From JANWXD01 sp037446115 (GTDB lineage: Bacteria > Acidobacteriota > Terriglobia > Bryobacterales > Bryobacteraceae): a stretch of 55,047 nucleotides of DNA. The DNA is taken from contig JBBIJF010000030.1 of the NCBI GenBank assembly GCA_037446115.1, positions 1 to 55,047 on the forward strand, read 5' to 3'. How positions within the stretch are numbered: position 1 is the stretch's first letter; the number at the start of each line of letters is the position of its first letter. The notes under the pieces were generated by a model that was given only the letters and a program-made list of their open reading frames with translations, searched no databases and was not told the origin of the DNA. Of the stretch, positions 27,307 through 35,460 are shown piece after piece. A program made the translations under genes and the position numbers.

Positions 27307-27334
27307 GAAACCCCGCGGATATCCGCGGGGTTTC
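27307..27334. terminator. bidirectional rho-independent terminator (HU / tatA)
   Basis: A perfect 28-base palindrome (14 + 14, gaaaccccgcggat and its complement) lies between the convergent HU gene and tatA. T-rich sequence flanks the plus-strand side (tttcttatt) and an A-run opens the other arm. The GC-rich centre and A/T-rich ends suit termination from both directions. It is the strongest terminator in the window. Confidence 0.85.
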
Positions 27335-27388
27335 TTATTGGGAACCGGAAGGCCAAGCCGCCAGGATGTGCGGACGGCTCGAGGAAGC

Positions 27389-27556
27389 CTACGCCTGCTT
27401 CTTCTCTTCGGGTTTCTCTTCGCCCTTCAAGGCGGTCTTGAAGTTGCGGATGCCCTCGCCCAAGCCCTTCGCCACCTCGGGGATCTTACGCCCGCCGAAC
27501 AGCAGCACGGCGATTCCGAGGATGATGAGGAGTTCGGGCATGCCGATTGACCTCAT
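27389..27556 (-). CDS. tatA: twin-arginine translocase subunit TatA/TatE
   Basis: A 55-residue protein: a short N-terminus, one transmembrane helix (about residues 7-21, MPELLIILGIAVLLFGGRK), the hinge glycines and basic residues FGGRKIPEVAKGLGEGIRNF of the amphipathic helix, and a charged Lys/Glu tail. This is the pore-forming component of the Tat system, which exports folded proteins; two proteins in this window carry Tat signals. The ATG at 27556 has aaaggagg five bases upstream; a second ATG at 27541 is an alternative. tatC is not nearby. Confidence 0.93.
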   Translation of the reverse strand: MRSIGMPELLIILGIAVLLFGGRKIPEVAKGLGEGIRNFKTALKGEEKPEEKKQA

Positions 27557-27627
27557 GCGGCCTCCTTTGCACCTTTCATTCTAGAGATCCCGCCCCGTCC
27601 GGTCAACCGCAAGACTCGCGAAGCGGC

Positions 27628-27718
27628 TGGCGGAGAGAGAGGGATTCGAACCCTCGGTAGGGGGTTACCCTACACACGCTTTCCAAGCGTGCGCCTTCAA
27701 CCGCTCGGCCATCTCTCC
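27628..27718 (-). tRNA. tRNA-Ser (anticodon GGA)
   Basis: A 91-base minus-strand cloverleaf with encoded CCA and the long variable arm typical of serine tRNAs. The acceptor stem ggagaga/tctctcc is followed by discriminator G. The anticodon arm cgctt-GGA-aagcg and the T arm ggttcgaatcc are clear. TACACT on the minus strand (27758-27763), with TG in front, may be its -10 box; it overlaps the stop codon of the gene upstream. Confidence 0.97.
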
Positions 27719-27755
27719 GCGCGGTTTCGCTGGTTGGGATCCGACGTGTTCGTTC

Positions 27756-28628
27756 TCAGTGTACCATGCGGTAGAGAAAATCCCGCACGGCGCGCAGGTA
27801 CCACTCGGGACTGTCGTCGGGGAAAGAAGGCGCGGCGCACCAGGAGCGAATACCGGCGCCGCCGGTGACGCGGAGCATCTGGGTCACGAACGGGTTGGCG
27901 GCGCCGGCCGATTCCAGCGAACGGGCCAGAGCAAGGTCCTGGAGGGCGTTGCGGTACAAAAACGCGCCGATGGTGCGGGGGGCGCCCGCGACCGCAGGAC
28001 GGGCGCCGCAGAGGTATTCGATGAGCGCCCGGCGTGCGGCCGTGTCGGCAGGACGGGTTCCCAGCGCTTCAAAGGGCTGCAACAGCGGGGTCGAGGGGAC
28101 GGTTGCGGGCATGACGCGCACCTCCATGGGATAAATCAGCCAGCGTCCCTCCACGTGCATCTGGACCTCGACCCGGACGCGCCCCGGAGGCGTACGGGCC
28201 GGCACCCACAGATCCAGCCAGAAAGCCTGGGCGGTCTGCCTGGGGACGGCCCGATCCGGCAGGGTTCCGGCGTAGGGCAGCTTGACCGGCTCGACCTCCT
28301 CGGGGATCCACAGGGAGCCGCGCCGCAGGTAACGCTCCTTGTACAGCGACACGCCGAAGACGCCCTCGGGGTTCTGGCCGATGTGGAGGGTGAAGGCGCC
28401 TCCTTTCGGGAAACTCACGACCACATGGAACGAGGCATAGGCGTTGCGCGCCGCGGCGGGGGAGAGGATCTCGCGGGGACGTGTGCCGGGCAGGCGCGGT
28501 GCGTCTGGCGGCACGATGGCCCCGAAGGGATCCACGCGCTGGAGTTCGGAATAGACCCGGAGACTCTGGCCGGCGGCGGGCGCAAGGCACACCAACGCGG
28601 CGAGCGCGGCCAATCCCCTGCGTTTCAC
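27756..28628 (-). CDS. secreted protein of unknown function (290 aa)
   Basis: Begins with a signal peptide (VKRRGLAALAALVCLAPAAG, cleavage near residue 20), followed by a soluble, probably beta-rich protein with the segments FHVVVSFPKGGAFTLHIGQN and WLDLWVPARTPPGRVRVEVQ; the latter looks like an immunoglobulin-like strand pair. Its two cysteines lie in the last 90 residues. I do not recognise the family. The GTG start overlaps the TGA of the upstream 73-residue gene (GTGA), so the two are coupled. The open frame continues further upstream in the same phase but without coding sense. Confidence 0.7.
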   Translation of the reverse strand: MKRRGLAALAALVCLAPAAGQSLRVYSELQRVDPFGAIVPPDAPRLPGTRPREILSPAAARNAYASFHVVVSFPKGGAFTLHIGQNPEGVFGVSLYKERYLRRGSLWIPEEVEPVKLPYAGTLPDRAVPRQTAQAFWLDLWVPARTPPGRVRVEVQMHVEGRWLIYPMEVRVMPATVPSTPLLQPFEALGTRPADTAARRALIEYLCGARPAVAGAPRTIGAFLYRNALQDLALARSLESAGAANPFVTQMLRVTGGAGIRSWCAAPSFPDDSPEWYLRAVRDFLYRMVH

Positions 28629-28846
28629 ACCGGCTGGCGGCGCGTGCGGGAGAGCAACTCCCGGGCGCGCGCAATCGCTTTCTCCTCGGCCTCCTGGCGC
28701 GTGGCACCCGTGGTCCGAGCCAGGGCGGCTCCGGGCGACACGTTGTCCGCCTTGCAATGGTAGACCTTGCCGATGCGGTAGCTGGTCAGGTTGACCGGCC
28801 AGCCGTTGATGTCGATGCGGCGTTCCTGATAGTCTTCTGCCCGCAT
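28625..28846 (-). CDS. conserved small protein (73 aa), acidobacterial type
   Basis: A 73-residue soluble protein, RRIDINGWPVNLTSYRIGKV, then YHCKADNVSPGAALARTTG, ending in a Lys/Arg/Glu-rich helix. From memory similar short proteins with 'GW.VNLTSY..G..Y.CKADNVSPGA' recur in acidobacteria without assigned function. It is translationally coupled to the secreted protein downstream. Fold and role are unknown. Confidence 0.7.
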   Translation of the reverse strand: MRAEDYQERRIDINGWPVNLTSYRIGKVYHCKADNVSPGAALARTTGATRQEAEEKAIARARELLSRTRRQPV

Positions 28847-28876
28847 CTTTTGATTCTAGCGATTTGCCTGTGAGCG

Positions 28877-28893
28877 TGGCGGCTTTGCCGCCA
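28877..28893 (-). terminator. GC hairpin between rhodanese and the 73-aa gene
   Basis: tggcggc-ttt-gccgcca forms a seven-pair stem with a three-base loop about 65 bases beyond the stop of the rhodanese gene. No T-run follows on either strand, so it is a hairpin with only possible terminator function. Confidence 0.35.
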
Positions 28894-28956
28894 GGTTACG
28901 CGCGCGGCGGTCGGCCGCTGTGATTTGCCCGCGGGCGCACGAGCCGCAGCCACCGC

Positions 28957-29820
28957 TCAGGCGCCTGCGGCCGAGGCGGTTCCGCGTTCGACAGGGGCAC
29001 CCACCAGATTGCCCCACTCGGTCCAGGAACCGTCGTAGTTGGCGACGTTGTTGAATCCGAGCAGATACTTCAGAACGAACCAGGTGTGGCTGGACCGCTC
29101 TCCGATGCGGCAGTAGGCGATGACGGGTTTGGAGCCGTCAATGCCTTCGGCCTCGTAAAGCTTTTTTAACTCCTCGAACGTCTTGAACGTGCCGTCGTCG
29201 TTACAGGCCTTGGCCCAGGGGATGTTTCTGGCGCCGGGGATGTGGCCGCCGCGCTGGCAGGTTTCGGGCAATCCCGGAGGTGCGAGGATTTCGCCCGTGA
29301 ACTCCTGCGGGCTACGCACATCCACCAAGGCGGCCGAGCGCTCCTTCATGGCCACCTGGACTTGCGGGAGAAAGGCCCGCAGGGACAGATCCGGGTCGGA
29401 GGCGCGGTAGACGGCGCGTTTGGGCTGGGGGATTTCGACGGAAAGCTCGCGGCCTTCGGCCAGCCACTTTTTGCGGCCGCCGTTCATGATGCGGACGTCC
29501 TTGTGGCCGTAAATCTTCATCTGCCAAAAGGCCCAGGCGGCAAACCAGTTGTTGTTGTCGCCGTAGAGAATCACGGTGGTATCGTTGCTGATGCCGGAAG
29601 AAGCCATGAGCTCTTCAAACTGCTGCTTGGAAAGAATGTCGCGACGCACCGTGTCACAAAGCTGCGTGTTCCAAGCCCAGCCGATGGCTCCCGGGATGTG
29701 GCCTTCGTTATACGCCGCGGTGTCTACGTCCACCTCGGCGATGACGATGTTAGGGTCGCTACGGTGCTGTGCGACCCAATCCGTGCTGACCAGAACTTCC
29801 GGGTGTGCATAGTCCGCCAT
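28957..29820 (-). CDS. thiosulfate/3-mercaptopyruvate sulfurtransferase (two-domain rhodanese)
   Basis: A 287-residue cytoplasmic protein of two rhodanese domains. The inactive N-terminal one (about 8-125) has EGHIPGAIGWAWNT and RIMNGGRKKWLAEG; the catalytic C-terminal one (about 155-280) carries Cys237 in the loop CRIGERS, which fits thiosulfate sulfurtransferases better than mercaptopyruvate enzymes (CGSGVTA). It moves sulfane sulfur to cyanide, thioredoxin or other acceptors. A good ribosome binding site (gaggaggt) precedes the ATG. A possible promoter lies in the 60-base gap after serA. Confidence 0.9.
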   Translation of the reverse strand: MADYAHPEVLVSTDWVAQHRSDPNIVIAEVDVDTAAYNEGHIPGAIGWAWNTQLCDTVRRDILSKQQFEELMASSGISNDTTVILYGDNNNWFAAWAFWQMKIYGHKDVRIMNGGRKKWLAEGRELSVEIPQPKRAVYRASDPDLSLRAFLPQVQVAMKERSAALVDVRSPQEFTGEILAPPGLPETCQRGGHIPGARNIPWAKACNDDGTFKTFEELKKLYEAEGIDGSKPVIAYCRIGERSSHTWFVLKYLLGFNNVANYDGSWTEWGNLVGAPVERGTASAAGA

Positions 29821-29854
29821 GTTGGGGGACCTCCTCTGAGAGTGATACCAACAA

Positions 29855-29884
29855 ATCCTATCAAATTTAGGGAGGAACGATCAA
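29855..29884 (-). promoter_or_regulatory. promoter of the rhodanese gene
   Basis: On the minus strand TTGATC (29879-29884), an 18-base spacer and TAGGAT (29855-29860) lie in an unusually AT-rich gap. The -35 element overlaps the last codons of serA. Confidence 0.45.
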
Positions 29885-31497
29885 AGTCGAAGCCGGCCGG
29901 AAGGTTCGGAGCCGAACTCGACGGGCCGGGCCAAGCGGATGGCGGGGTTCTCCATGAGCTGGGCCAGGACGGCTTCGCTGACAGGCTCGTCGGTTTCCAC
30001 GACTGCCACCGCCTCCAGCGGTTCGCCCGGCTTGAGCGGCGCCTCGCGACGTCCCAGGGAGAAATTGGCGATGTTGATTCCGTTGCGGCCGAGCACCGTG
30101 CCGATGTAGCCGATCACGCCGGGCACGTCCTGGTTCTTGAGGAACGTCAGGTGCCCGGCAAGGTGCGCTTCGCAGTAGATGCCGTCCACCTGAATGAGGC
30201 GGGGCTTGTCCAAAACGACGGCTCCTTCGACGGTGGTGAGCCCGGCATCGGTTTCGAGCTCCAGGCGGATGGCGTCCATAGGGCCGGAGCGTTTTTCATG
30301 ACTTTCGGCGACGTTGAGGCCACGCTGGGCTGCGATCTGCATGGCGTTGACGAGGTTGGCGCGCTGGGCCAGGGAGCGGTTGAGCACGCCCGCCAGGCCG
30401 GCGTTGCGGACCAGGTGGGTGTTGTTTTCGGCGATCCGGCCGAGGTAGACCAGGCGCACGGTTCTCGGGTTGCCGGCGGCGATGTGGGCGGCGAAAGCCC
30501 CGAGGCGCTCGGCCAGGGTGATATAGGGGCCGAGCAGGCGGTACTGTTCCGGAGACAGGGCGGGCATGTTGACGGCGTTGATGGCGACGCCGGTGCGCAG
30601 GTATTCGGCCAGTTGTTCGGCGATGCGCAGGCCGACGATTTCCTGGGCCTCCTCGGTGGAGCCGGCGATGTGAGGGGTGGCAATGACGGCATCGAAGCGG
30701 AACAGGGGGTAATCGGGCGGGGGCGGTTCGGGGTCGAAGACATCCAGTGCAGCGCCGGCGACTTTGCCGGACTCGATGGCTTCGCGGAGAGCTTCGGCGT
30801 CGATCAGTTCGCCGCGGGAACAGTTCACCAGGCGCACGCCGGGCTTCATGCGCGCGAAGGCGTCGCGGGACAGCAGGCGGTGCGTCTCGGGCGTGAGGGC
30901 CACATGCAGCGAGATGTAATCGCTGGTGGCGAAGAGAGTATTCAAGTCCACCAGAGGCACGCCGAGATCGGCGGCGACCTGAGGACTGACGTAGGGGTCG
31001 GTGGCCTGGATCTTCATTTCGAAGGCGCGGGCGCGCCGGACGACTTCGCGGCCGATGCTGCCGAGACCGATCACGCCCAGGGTCTTGCCTCGCAGCTCGC
31101 TACCAAGGAAGCGCTTTTTCTCCCACTTGCCGGATTTGGTGGAGGCGCTGGCCTGCGGGATGGCGCGGGCCATGGCCAGCATCAGGGCCAGGGTGTGCTC
31201 GGCGACGGAGACGGCGTTGCCGCCGGGCGTGTTCATCACCAGGATTCCGGCGGCCGTGGCGGCTTCCAGATCCACGTTGTCCACGCCCACGCCGGCGCGT
31301 CCGATGACCCGGAGGCGGGGCGCCTGCGCAATCACCTCGCGGGTGACCTTGACCGCGCTGCGGACCACCAGAGCGTCGGCGGCGGACACGTGCGCCAGGT
31401 AGTCTTTCGGAGTGGAGACGATGACGTTCCAACCGGGCTGCGAGCGGAGCAGCTCCAGGCCCGCCGGGGCCAGCGGCTCAGCGATGAGAATGTTCAT
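29881..31497 (-). CDS. serA: D-3-phosphoglycerate dehydrogenase
   Basis: First enzyme of the phosphorylated serine pathway, oxidising 3-phosphoglycerate with NAD. The 538-residue length marks the long type: catalytic and NAD domains (GKTLGVIGLGSIGREVVRRA; NCSRGELIDAEAL; catalytic His in TPHIAGSTEEAQ), then an intervening (ASB-like) domain, and a C-terminal ACT domain (about 460-538, IGTVLGRNGINIANFSLGR) that may bind serine for feedback inhibition. The start is the ATG at 31497 with aggag. It lies 60 bases after a class V aminotransferase on the same strand, which fits serine synthesis or breakdown. Confidence 0.96.
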   Translation of the reverse strand: MNILIAEPLAPAGLELLRSQPGWNVIVSTPKDYLAHVSAADALVVRSAVKVTREVIAQAPRLRVIGRAGVGVDNVDLEAATAAGILVMNTPGGNAVSVAEHTLALMLAMARAIPQASASTKSGKWEKKRFLGSELRGKTLGVIGLGSIGREVVRRARAFEMKIQATDPYVSPQVAADLGVPLVDLNTLFATSDYISLHVALTPETHRLLSRDAFARMKPGVRLVNCSRGELIDAEALREAIESGKVAGAALDVFDPEPPPPDYPLFRFDAVIATPHIAGSTEEAQEIVGLRIAEQLAEYLRTGVAINAVNMPALSPEQYRLLGPYITLAERLGAFAAHIAAGNPRTVRLVYLGRIAENNTHLVRNAGLAGVLNRSLAQRANLVNAMQIAAQRGLNVAESHEKRSGPMDAIRLELETDAGLTTVEGAVVLDKPRLIQVDGIYCEAHLAGHLTFLKNQDVPGVIGYIGTVLGRNGINIANFSLGRREAPLKPGEPLEAVAVVETDEPVSEAVLAQLMENPAIRLARPVEFGSEPSGRLRL

Positions 31498-31557
31498 GGC
31501 TCCTGATCAGGCGCCTCGGGGATGGCACAGCCGGTCGCCGGGCTCATGTTCCTGACT

Positions 31558-32730
31558 TCAGGCAGGGGCGCGCTCGGCGGCCAGAGCGAGCTCGGCATAG
31601 ACATGCTGGGCCGCAGCCACGCCCGAGCCGAAGCGTACCGGACGACCGAGAGCGGCCAGAATGATCTCCAGTTCGGCGATGACGGCGAACAGGTCGGCGA
31701 AATCGAAATAGCCCAGATGGGCGATGCGGAAGATTTTGCCCCGCATGGAGCCCTGGCCGTTGGCGATGATGGCGCCGAAACGATTTCGGAACTCTTTGAC
31801 GATGACCCCGGAGTCCACGCCCGGAGGGGCTTTGACGGCCGTTACGGAGGCCGCCGGCGCTTTGGGGGCAAACAGTTCCAGTCCCAAAGCCGTGACGGCG
31901 GCGCGCGCGGCGCGGGCCAGCGCCTGTGCGTTTTCGATGAGTTTGTCCATGCCCACGGAGCGGATGTAGGCGAGCGCCTCCGCCAGAGCCAGCAGCAGGG
32001 TCGTACTGGGAGTCCAACTGGACTCGCCCTTTTCGGCGCTCTGTTTCTCCTTCCGCAGGTCGAAGTAGTAGCGCGGCAGCGTGGCGGATTCGGCCCGGGC
32101 CCAGGCCTTCGGGCTCACCGAGAGAAACGCCAGGCCGGGGGGGATCATGAACGCCTTCTGCGAACCGCCGATGACGACGTCGAGGCCCCAGCCGTCGATA
32201 TCGAGCGGCATGGTGCCGAGGCCGGTGATGGCGTCCACGACGAAGATCGCGCCGGTTTGGGAGACGGCCTCGCCCATGGCGCGTACGTCGTGAGCCGCCC
32301 CTGTAGAGGTTTCTGAAGCCTGCACGAAGACGCCCCGCACACCCGGCCGGCGCGCCAGCGCCTCGGCCACACGCTCCGGGCCCACGGCGTCGCCGTAATC
32401 CGCCTCAAGCACGGTGACGTCCAGACCGAAGGCGCGAGTGATCTGGGCCCACCGCTCTCCGAATTTGCCTGCCGAGCAAACGAGGACCGGGTCGCCGGGA
32501 GAGAAGAAATTGGAGACGGCGGCTTCCATGGCGCCGGTTCCGGAAGAGACCAGCACGAGGACGTCGTGGGAGGTGCCGAAGACGTCTTTGAGGTCGGCGA
32601 GCACGCGGTGGTAGAGCCGGCGGAAATCTTCGGTGCGGTGATGGATGTCGGATCCCATCATCGCGTGCAGGGCCGGCGGATAGAGAGGCGTCGGCCCGGG
32701 CGTCAGCAACCGTTGTTTGCGAATGTACAT
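31558..32730 (-). CDS. class V aminotransferase (serine/alanine-glyoxylate type)
   Basis: A 390-residue PLP enzyme of the serine-pyruvate/alanine-glyoxylate aminotransferase group. It has LLTPGPTPLYPPALHAM at the start, SSGTGAMEAAVSNFF for phosphate binding, VVDAITGLGTMPLDIDGWG with the PLP aspartate, and the Schiff-base lysine in GGSQKAFMIPPGLAF. Next to serA, it may act as the phosphoserine aminotransferase of this pathway, as some members of this group do, or in serine-glyoxylate exchange; this is inference from position. The ATG at 32730 lies 11 bases after a -10 box shared with the divergent gene. Confidence 0.9.
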   Translation of the reverse strand: MYIRKQRLLTPGPTPLYPPALHAMMGSDIHHRTEDFRRLYHRVLADLKDVFGTSHDVLVLVSSGTGAMEAAVSNFFSPGDPVLVCSAGKFGERWAQITRAFGLDVTVLEADYGDAVGPERVAEALARRPGVRGVFVQASETSTGAAHDVRAMGEAVSQTGAIFVVDAITGLGTMPLDIDGWGLDVVIGGSQKAFMIPPGLAFLSVSPKAWARAESATLPRYYFDLRKEKQSAEKGESSWTPSTTLLLALAEALAYIRSVGMDKLIENAQALARAARAAVTALGLELFAPKAPAASVTAVKAPPGVDSGVIVKEFRNRFGAIIANGQGSMRGKIFRIAHLGYFDFADLFAVIAELEIILAALGRPVRFGSGVAAAQHVYAELALAAERAPA

Positions 32731-32741
32731 GGATGGAACTG

Positions 32742-32753
32742 ATTCTATAGAAT
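32742..32753. promoter_or_regulatory. palindromic, shared -10 region of divergent genes
   Basis: The perfect 12-bp palindrome attctatagaat contains TAGAAT on each strand: 32748-32753 for the plus-strand YqeY gene and 32742-32747 for the minus-strand aminotransferase. The two start codons are only 33 bases apart, so both leaders are at most a few bases and both use the same melted region. Confidence 0.5.
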
Positions 32754-32763
32754 AGCAAAGGCC

Positions 32764-33216
32764 ATGGCGCTCATCGAACGAATCCAGCAGGATCTTACGC
32801 GGGCGATGAAGGAGCGGGACGAGGCGCGGATGAGCGCACTGCGCATGATCCTGACGGCGCTCAAGAAGCACCAGGTGGACTCCATGAAGCCGCTGGATGA
32901 GGCGGCCGAGCTGCAGGTGCTCAATTCCCTGGTCAAGCAGCGGCGGGAGGCGGCCGAACTGTTCCGCAAGGGAAACCGGCCGGAGCTGGCGGAGAAGGAG
33001 GAAGCGGAGTTACGCCTCATCGAGTCCTACCTGCCCGCTGCACCGACCGAAGAGGAGCTGGAAGCGGCCGTGGCGGCGGCGATCGCCGAAACGGGCGCCG
33101 CGTCCATGAAGCAGATGGGCGCGGTGATGAAGGCCGCTCAGGCGAGGCTGGCGGGCAAACGGGTGGACGGGCGCCTGCTGAGCGAAAAGGTGAAAGCACG
33201 CCTTCAATCAGGCTGA
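32764..33216 (+). CDS. yqeY: GatB/YqeY domain protein
   Basis: A 150-residue protein consisting of the YqeY domain, which is related to the C-terminal tRNA-binding region of the GatB amidotransferase. Seen are LIERIQQDLTRAMKERDEAR near the start, SALRMILTALKKHQV, and ELRLIESYLP with the later MGAVMKAAQARLAGK. In many bacteria YqeY follows rpsU; here it does not. Function is presumed to involve tRNA but is not established. The start lies ten bases after a -10 box and has no Shine-Dalgarno sequence. Confidence 0.93.
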   Translation: MALIERIQQDLTRAMKERDEARMSALRMILTALKKHQVDSMKPLDEAAELQVLNSLVKQRREAAELFRKGNRPELAEKEEAELRLIESYLPAAPTEEELEAAVAAAIAETGAASMKQMGAVMKAAQARLAGKRVDGRLLSEKVKARLQSG

Positions 33217-33267
33217 TGCGGCGCCGTGCGCCCTCGCGGGGCGGGAGCGGCGGTGGAAAATAGAGAT

Positions 33268-34332
33268 ATGTGGCGCCGGGGCACGCTTTTGCTCGTTGCC
33301 GTCGCAGTGGTTCTGGGCCAGACCACGGTGAGCGTGGCGCAACTTGAGCAGTTTGTCCGTTCCTCGATCGAGCTCCGGCACCCCGACAAGAACGTTGCAG
33401 AATACTTGAAGCGGCTCAAGCTGTCGGAGCGGCTGGAGGAGCGCACGATCATCGAGCTCCAGGCGGCCGGGGCCGGGCCGCGGACGGTCGAGGCGCTCCG
33501 GGCCTTGCAGGAAGCTTCGCGCAAGCTGCCCCCGGCAAAGACCGGGAGGCCCTCGGCGGAGCCCGCTGTAATTCCGGCTCCGAGCCGTGCCGAACAGGAG
33601 CGCATTCTCAAGGAGGTACGCGAGTACGCCCTCAACTATGTACGGCGGCTGCCGGATTTTATCTGCACGCAGGTGACGCGGCGCTACGTGGACCCGACGG
33701 GCCTGGAATTCTGGCAGCAGCAGGACACCCTGACGGCGCGCCTCACTTACTTCGAACAGAAAGAAGAATACAAGCTTTTGCTGGTCAACGGCGTGCTCAC
33801 GGAGCGGCCGTATGAATCGCTCGGCGGCGCCACGTCCACGGGCGAATTCGGCAGTCTGATGCGGGAGATTTTCGAACCGGAAACGGAAGCCGAGTTCCGC
33901 TGGGAGCGGTGGGCCACCCTGCGCGGGCGGCGCGTGCATGTGTTTTCCTACCGGGTGGCGCAGCCGCGTTCGAAGTGGCGCGTCAGCTATGAGCGCACGC
34001 AGGAGATCACACCCGCCTATCAGGGACTCATCTATGTGGACCGCGACACGTTGACGGTGATGCGGATCACGCTGGAGGCGGTGGAGATTCCGCCCTCGTT
34101 TCCCATCCAGCAGGCTTCCACGGTGCTGGATTACGACTATACAAACATCGGCGGGCGCGACTACGTGCTACCTTTGCGCGCGGTGGTGCGCATGCGCAAG
34201 GGCAAGTTTCTCACCAAGAACGAGGTGGAATTCCGCATGTACCGCAAGTTCGAGGCGGAGGCCACCATCACCTTCGACACGCCGGAGCCTCTTCCGGAAG
34301 AAAAGGTCACCGAGCAGCCTGCGCGGCCATAA
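33268..34332 (+). CDS. secreted protein, acidobacterial family of unknown function
   Basis: A 354-residue exported protein: signal peptide (MWRRGTLLLVAVAVVLGQT, cleavage near residue 25), a helical region (about 28-85), a Pro-rich linker, and a C-terminal beta-rich domain (about 115-340) with YVRRLPDFICTQVTRRY and YQGLIYVDRDTLTVMRITLE. The latter resembles, from memory, outer-membrane-lipoprotein-like folds in a family expanded in acidobacteria ('LPDFIC.Q...R..'). Function unknown. The ATG at 33268 starts the signal peptide; an upstream GTG at 33253 is possible. Confidence 0.72.
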   Translation: MWRRGTLLLVAVAVVLGQTTVSVAQLEQFVRSSIELRHPDKNVAEYLKRLKLSERLEERTIIELQAAGAGPRTVEALRALQEASRKLPPAKTGRPSAEPAVIPAPSRAEQERILKEVREYALNYVRRLPDFICTQVTRRYVDPTGLEFWQQQDTLTARLTYFEQKEEYKLLLVNGVLTERPYESLGGATSTGEFGSLMREIFEPETEAEFRWERWATLRGRRVHVFSYRVAQPRSKWRVSYERTQEITPAYQGLIYVDRDTLTVMRITLEAVEIPPSFPIQQASTVLDYDYTNIGGRDYVLPLRAVVRMRKGKFLTKNEVEFRMYRKFEAEATITFDTPEPLPEEKVTEQPARP

Positions 34333-34405
34333 GAACATCCCGGCAGGATCCTGTTCGCTCGAGGGGGTGGGGAAGCACTTTGTGTCATGATGGGGATTGA
34401 CGGGC

Positions 34406-35437
34406 ATGGCTTCGGTTTCTGGGCGCGCCGGCGCCCGCAAGGGTCCCCCCTGGCTGCTCCCCTTGGCTGGTTACGCGATTTCGCTCGCGTGCCTGCTCTG
34501 GGTGTATTGGGGCTTTGACTGGAAGACCCAGCTGCCGCGCCTGGCCTCTGCGGACGCCCACTTGGTGGTCGTGGCGATCATCGCCGACCTGCTCGTCTAT
34601 GTGACGCAGGGCTGGCGCTGGAGCACGCTGCTGCGGCCGGTGGCCTGCTCCTCGGTGTTGCGCTCGACGCAAGCCGTTTACATCGGCCTGTTTGCCAACG
34701 AAGTGCTGCCGTTCCGTACGGGGGAGTTGATCCGGGCCTACGTGCAGGGCAAGTGGTGCCGGATTCCGTTTTCGGTGGCGCTTTCTTCGGTGGCGGTGGA
34801 ACGCCTGCTGGACGGGATCTGGCTGGTGCTGGGTTTCTTCCTGGTGGCGGCCTTCGTGCGGCTGCCGGGATACCTGGTGCGGGGCTCGCAGATTCTGGCG
34901 CTGGTGCTGGCGCTGGTGGCGGTGGCGCTCGGCATCGTGATGTTCCGGAAGCATCATGCGCAGGCGGCGGTGTCGCGCAGCCGCTGGTCCGAGATGCTGC
35001 GGCACGTGGTCGAGGGGCTGCATGCCATGGGCAATGCGCGGACGTTTTATGCGGCGGCGGCCATCAGTCTGCTGTATCTGGCGCTGCAGGTGGTTCCGAT
35101 CTACGCGCTGATGCGGGGCTACGGTCTGGAGGCGCCGCTGGGCGCGGCGGCCGTGGTGCTGGTGATTCTCCGGCTGGGAACCATCATTCCCCAGGCCCCG
35201 GGCAACGTAGGCGCGTTCCAGTTTTTCGTCGTGCTGGGGCTGCGGATCTTCGGAGTGGACAAAGCCACGGCTACCGGGTTCGCCACGCTGCTGTTTGTAG
35301 TCGTGACGGTGCCGTTGTGGCTGGGCGGCGTGATTGCGGTGGCGATTGCGGGATTCAAGATCCGGGAGCTGCAGCGGGAGGCGCGCTCCAGCCTGGAGCC
35401 GGCGGCGGCGGGCCAGCCGCCCAGGACTGGCATATAA
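34406..35437 (+). CDS. flippase-like membrane protein (lysylphosphatidylglycerol synthase TM / UPF0104 type)
   Basis: A 343-residue integral membrane protein with about eight helices. The motif region GLFANEVLPFRTGELIRAYV, followed by SVALSSVAVERLLDGIWLVL, and the later IPQAPGNVGAFQFFVVLGL identify the family that includes AglD, YbhN and the membrane part of MprF. Members are thought to flip or transfer lipid-linked groups; the exact substrate cannot be told. The ATG at 34406 is chosen; TTG at 34397 would add three residues. The stop TAA lies inside the -10 box of the next gene. Confidence 0.88.
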   Translation: MASVSGRAGARKGPPWLLPLAGYAISLACLLWVYWGFDWKTQLPRLASADAHLVVVAIIADLLVYVTQGWRWSTLLRPVACSSVLRSTQAVYIGLFANEVLPFRTGELIRAYVQGKWCRIPFSVALSSVAVERLLDGIWLVLGFFLVAAFVRLPGYLVRGSQILALVLALVAVALGIVMFRKHHAQAAVSRSRWSEMLRHVVEGLHAMGNARTFYAAAAISLLYLALQVVPIYALMRGYGLEAPLGAAAVVLVILRLGTIIPQAPGNVGAFQFFVVLGLRIFGVDKATATGFATLLFVVVTVPLWLGGVIAVAIAGFKIRELQREARSSLEPAAAGQPPRTGI

Positions 35438-35438
35438 T
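35433..35438 (+). promoter_or_regulatory. -10 box before the Gfo/Idh/MocA gene
   Basis: A consensus TATAAT overlaps the stop codon of the flippase-like gene and stands 22 bases before the next start codon. No -35 box is evident. The leader would still include the ribosome binding site gaggagg. Confidence 0.5.
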
Positions 35439-35460
35439 TCCCCCGAGGAGGAAAGTGCCG

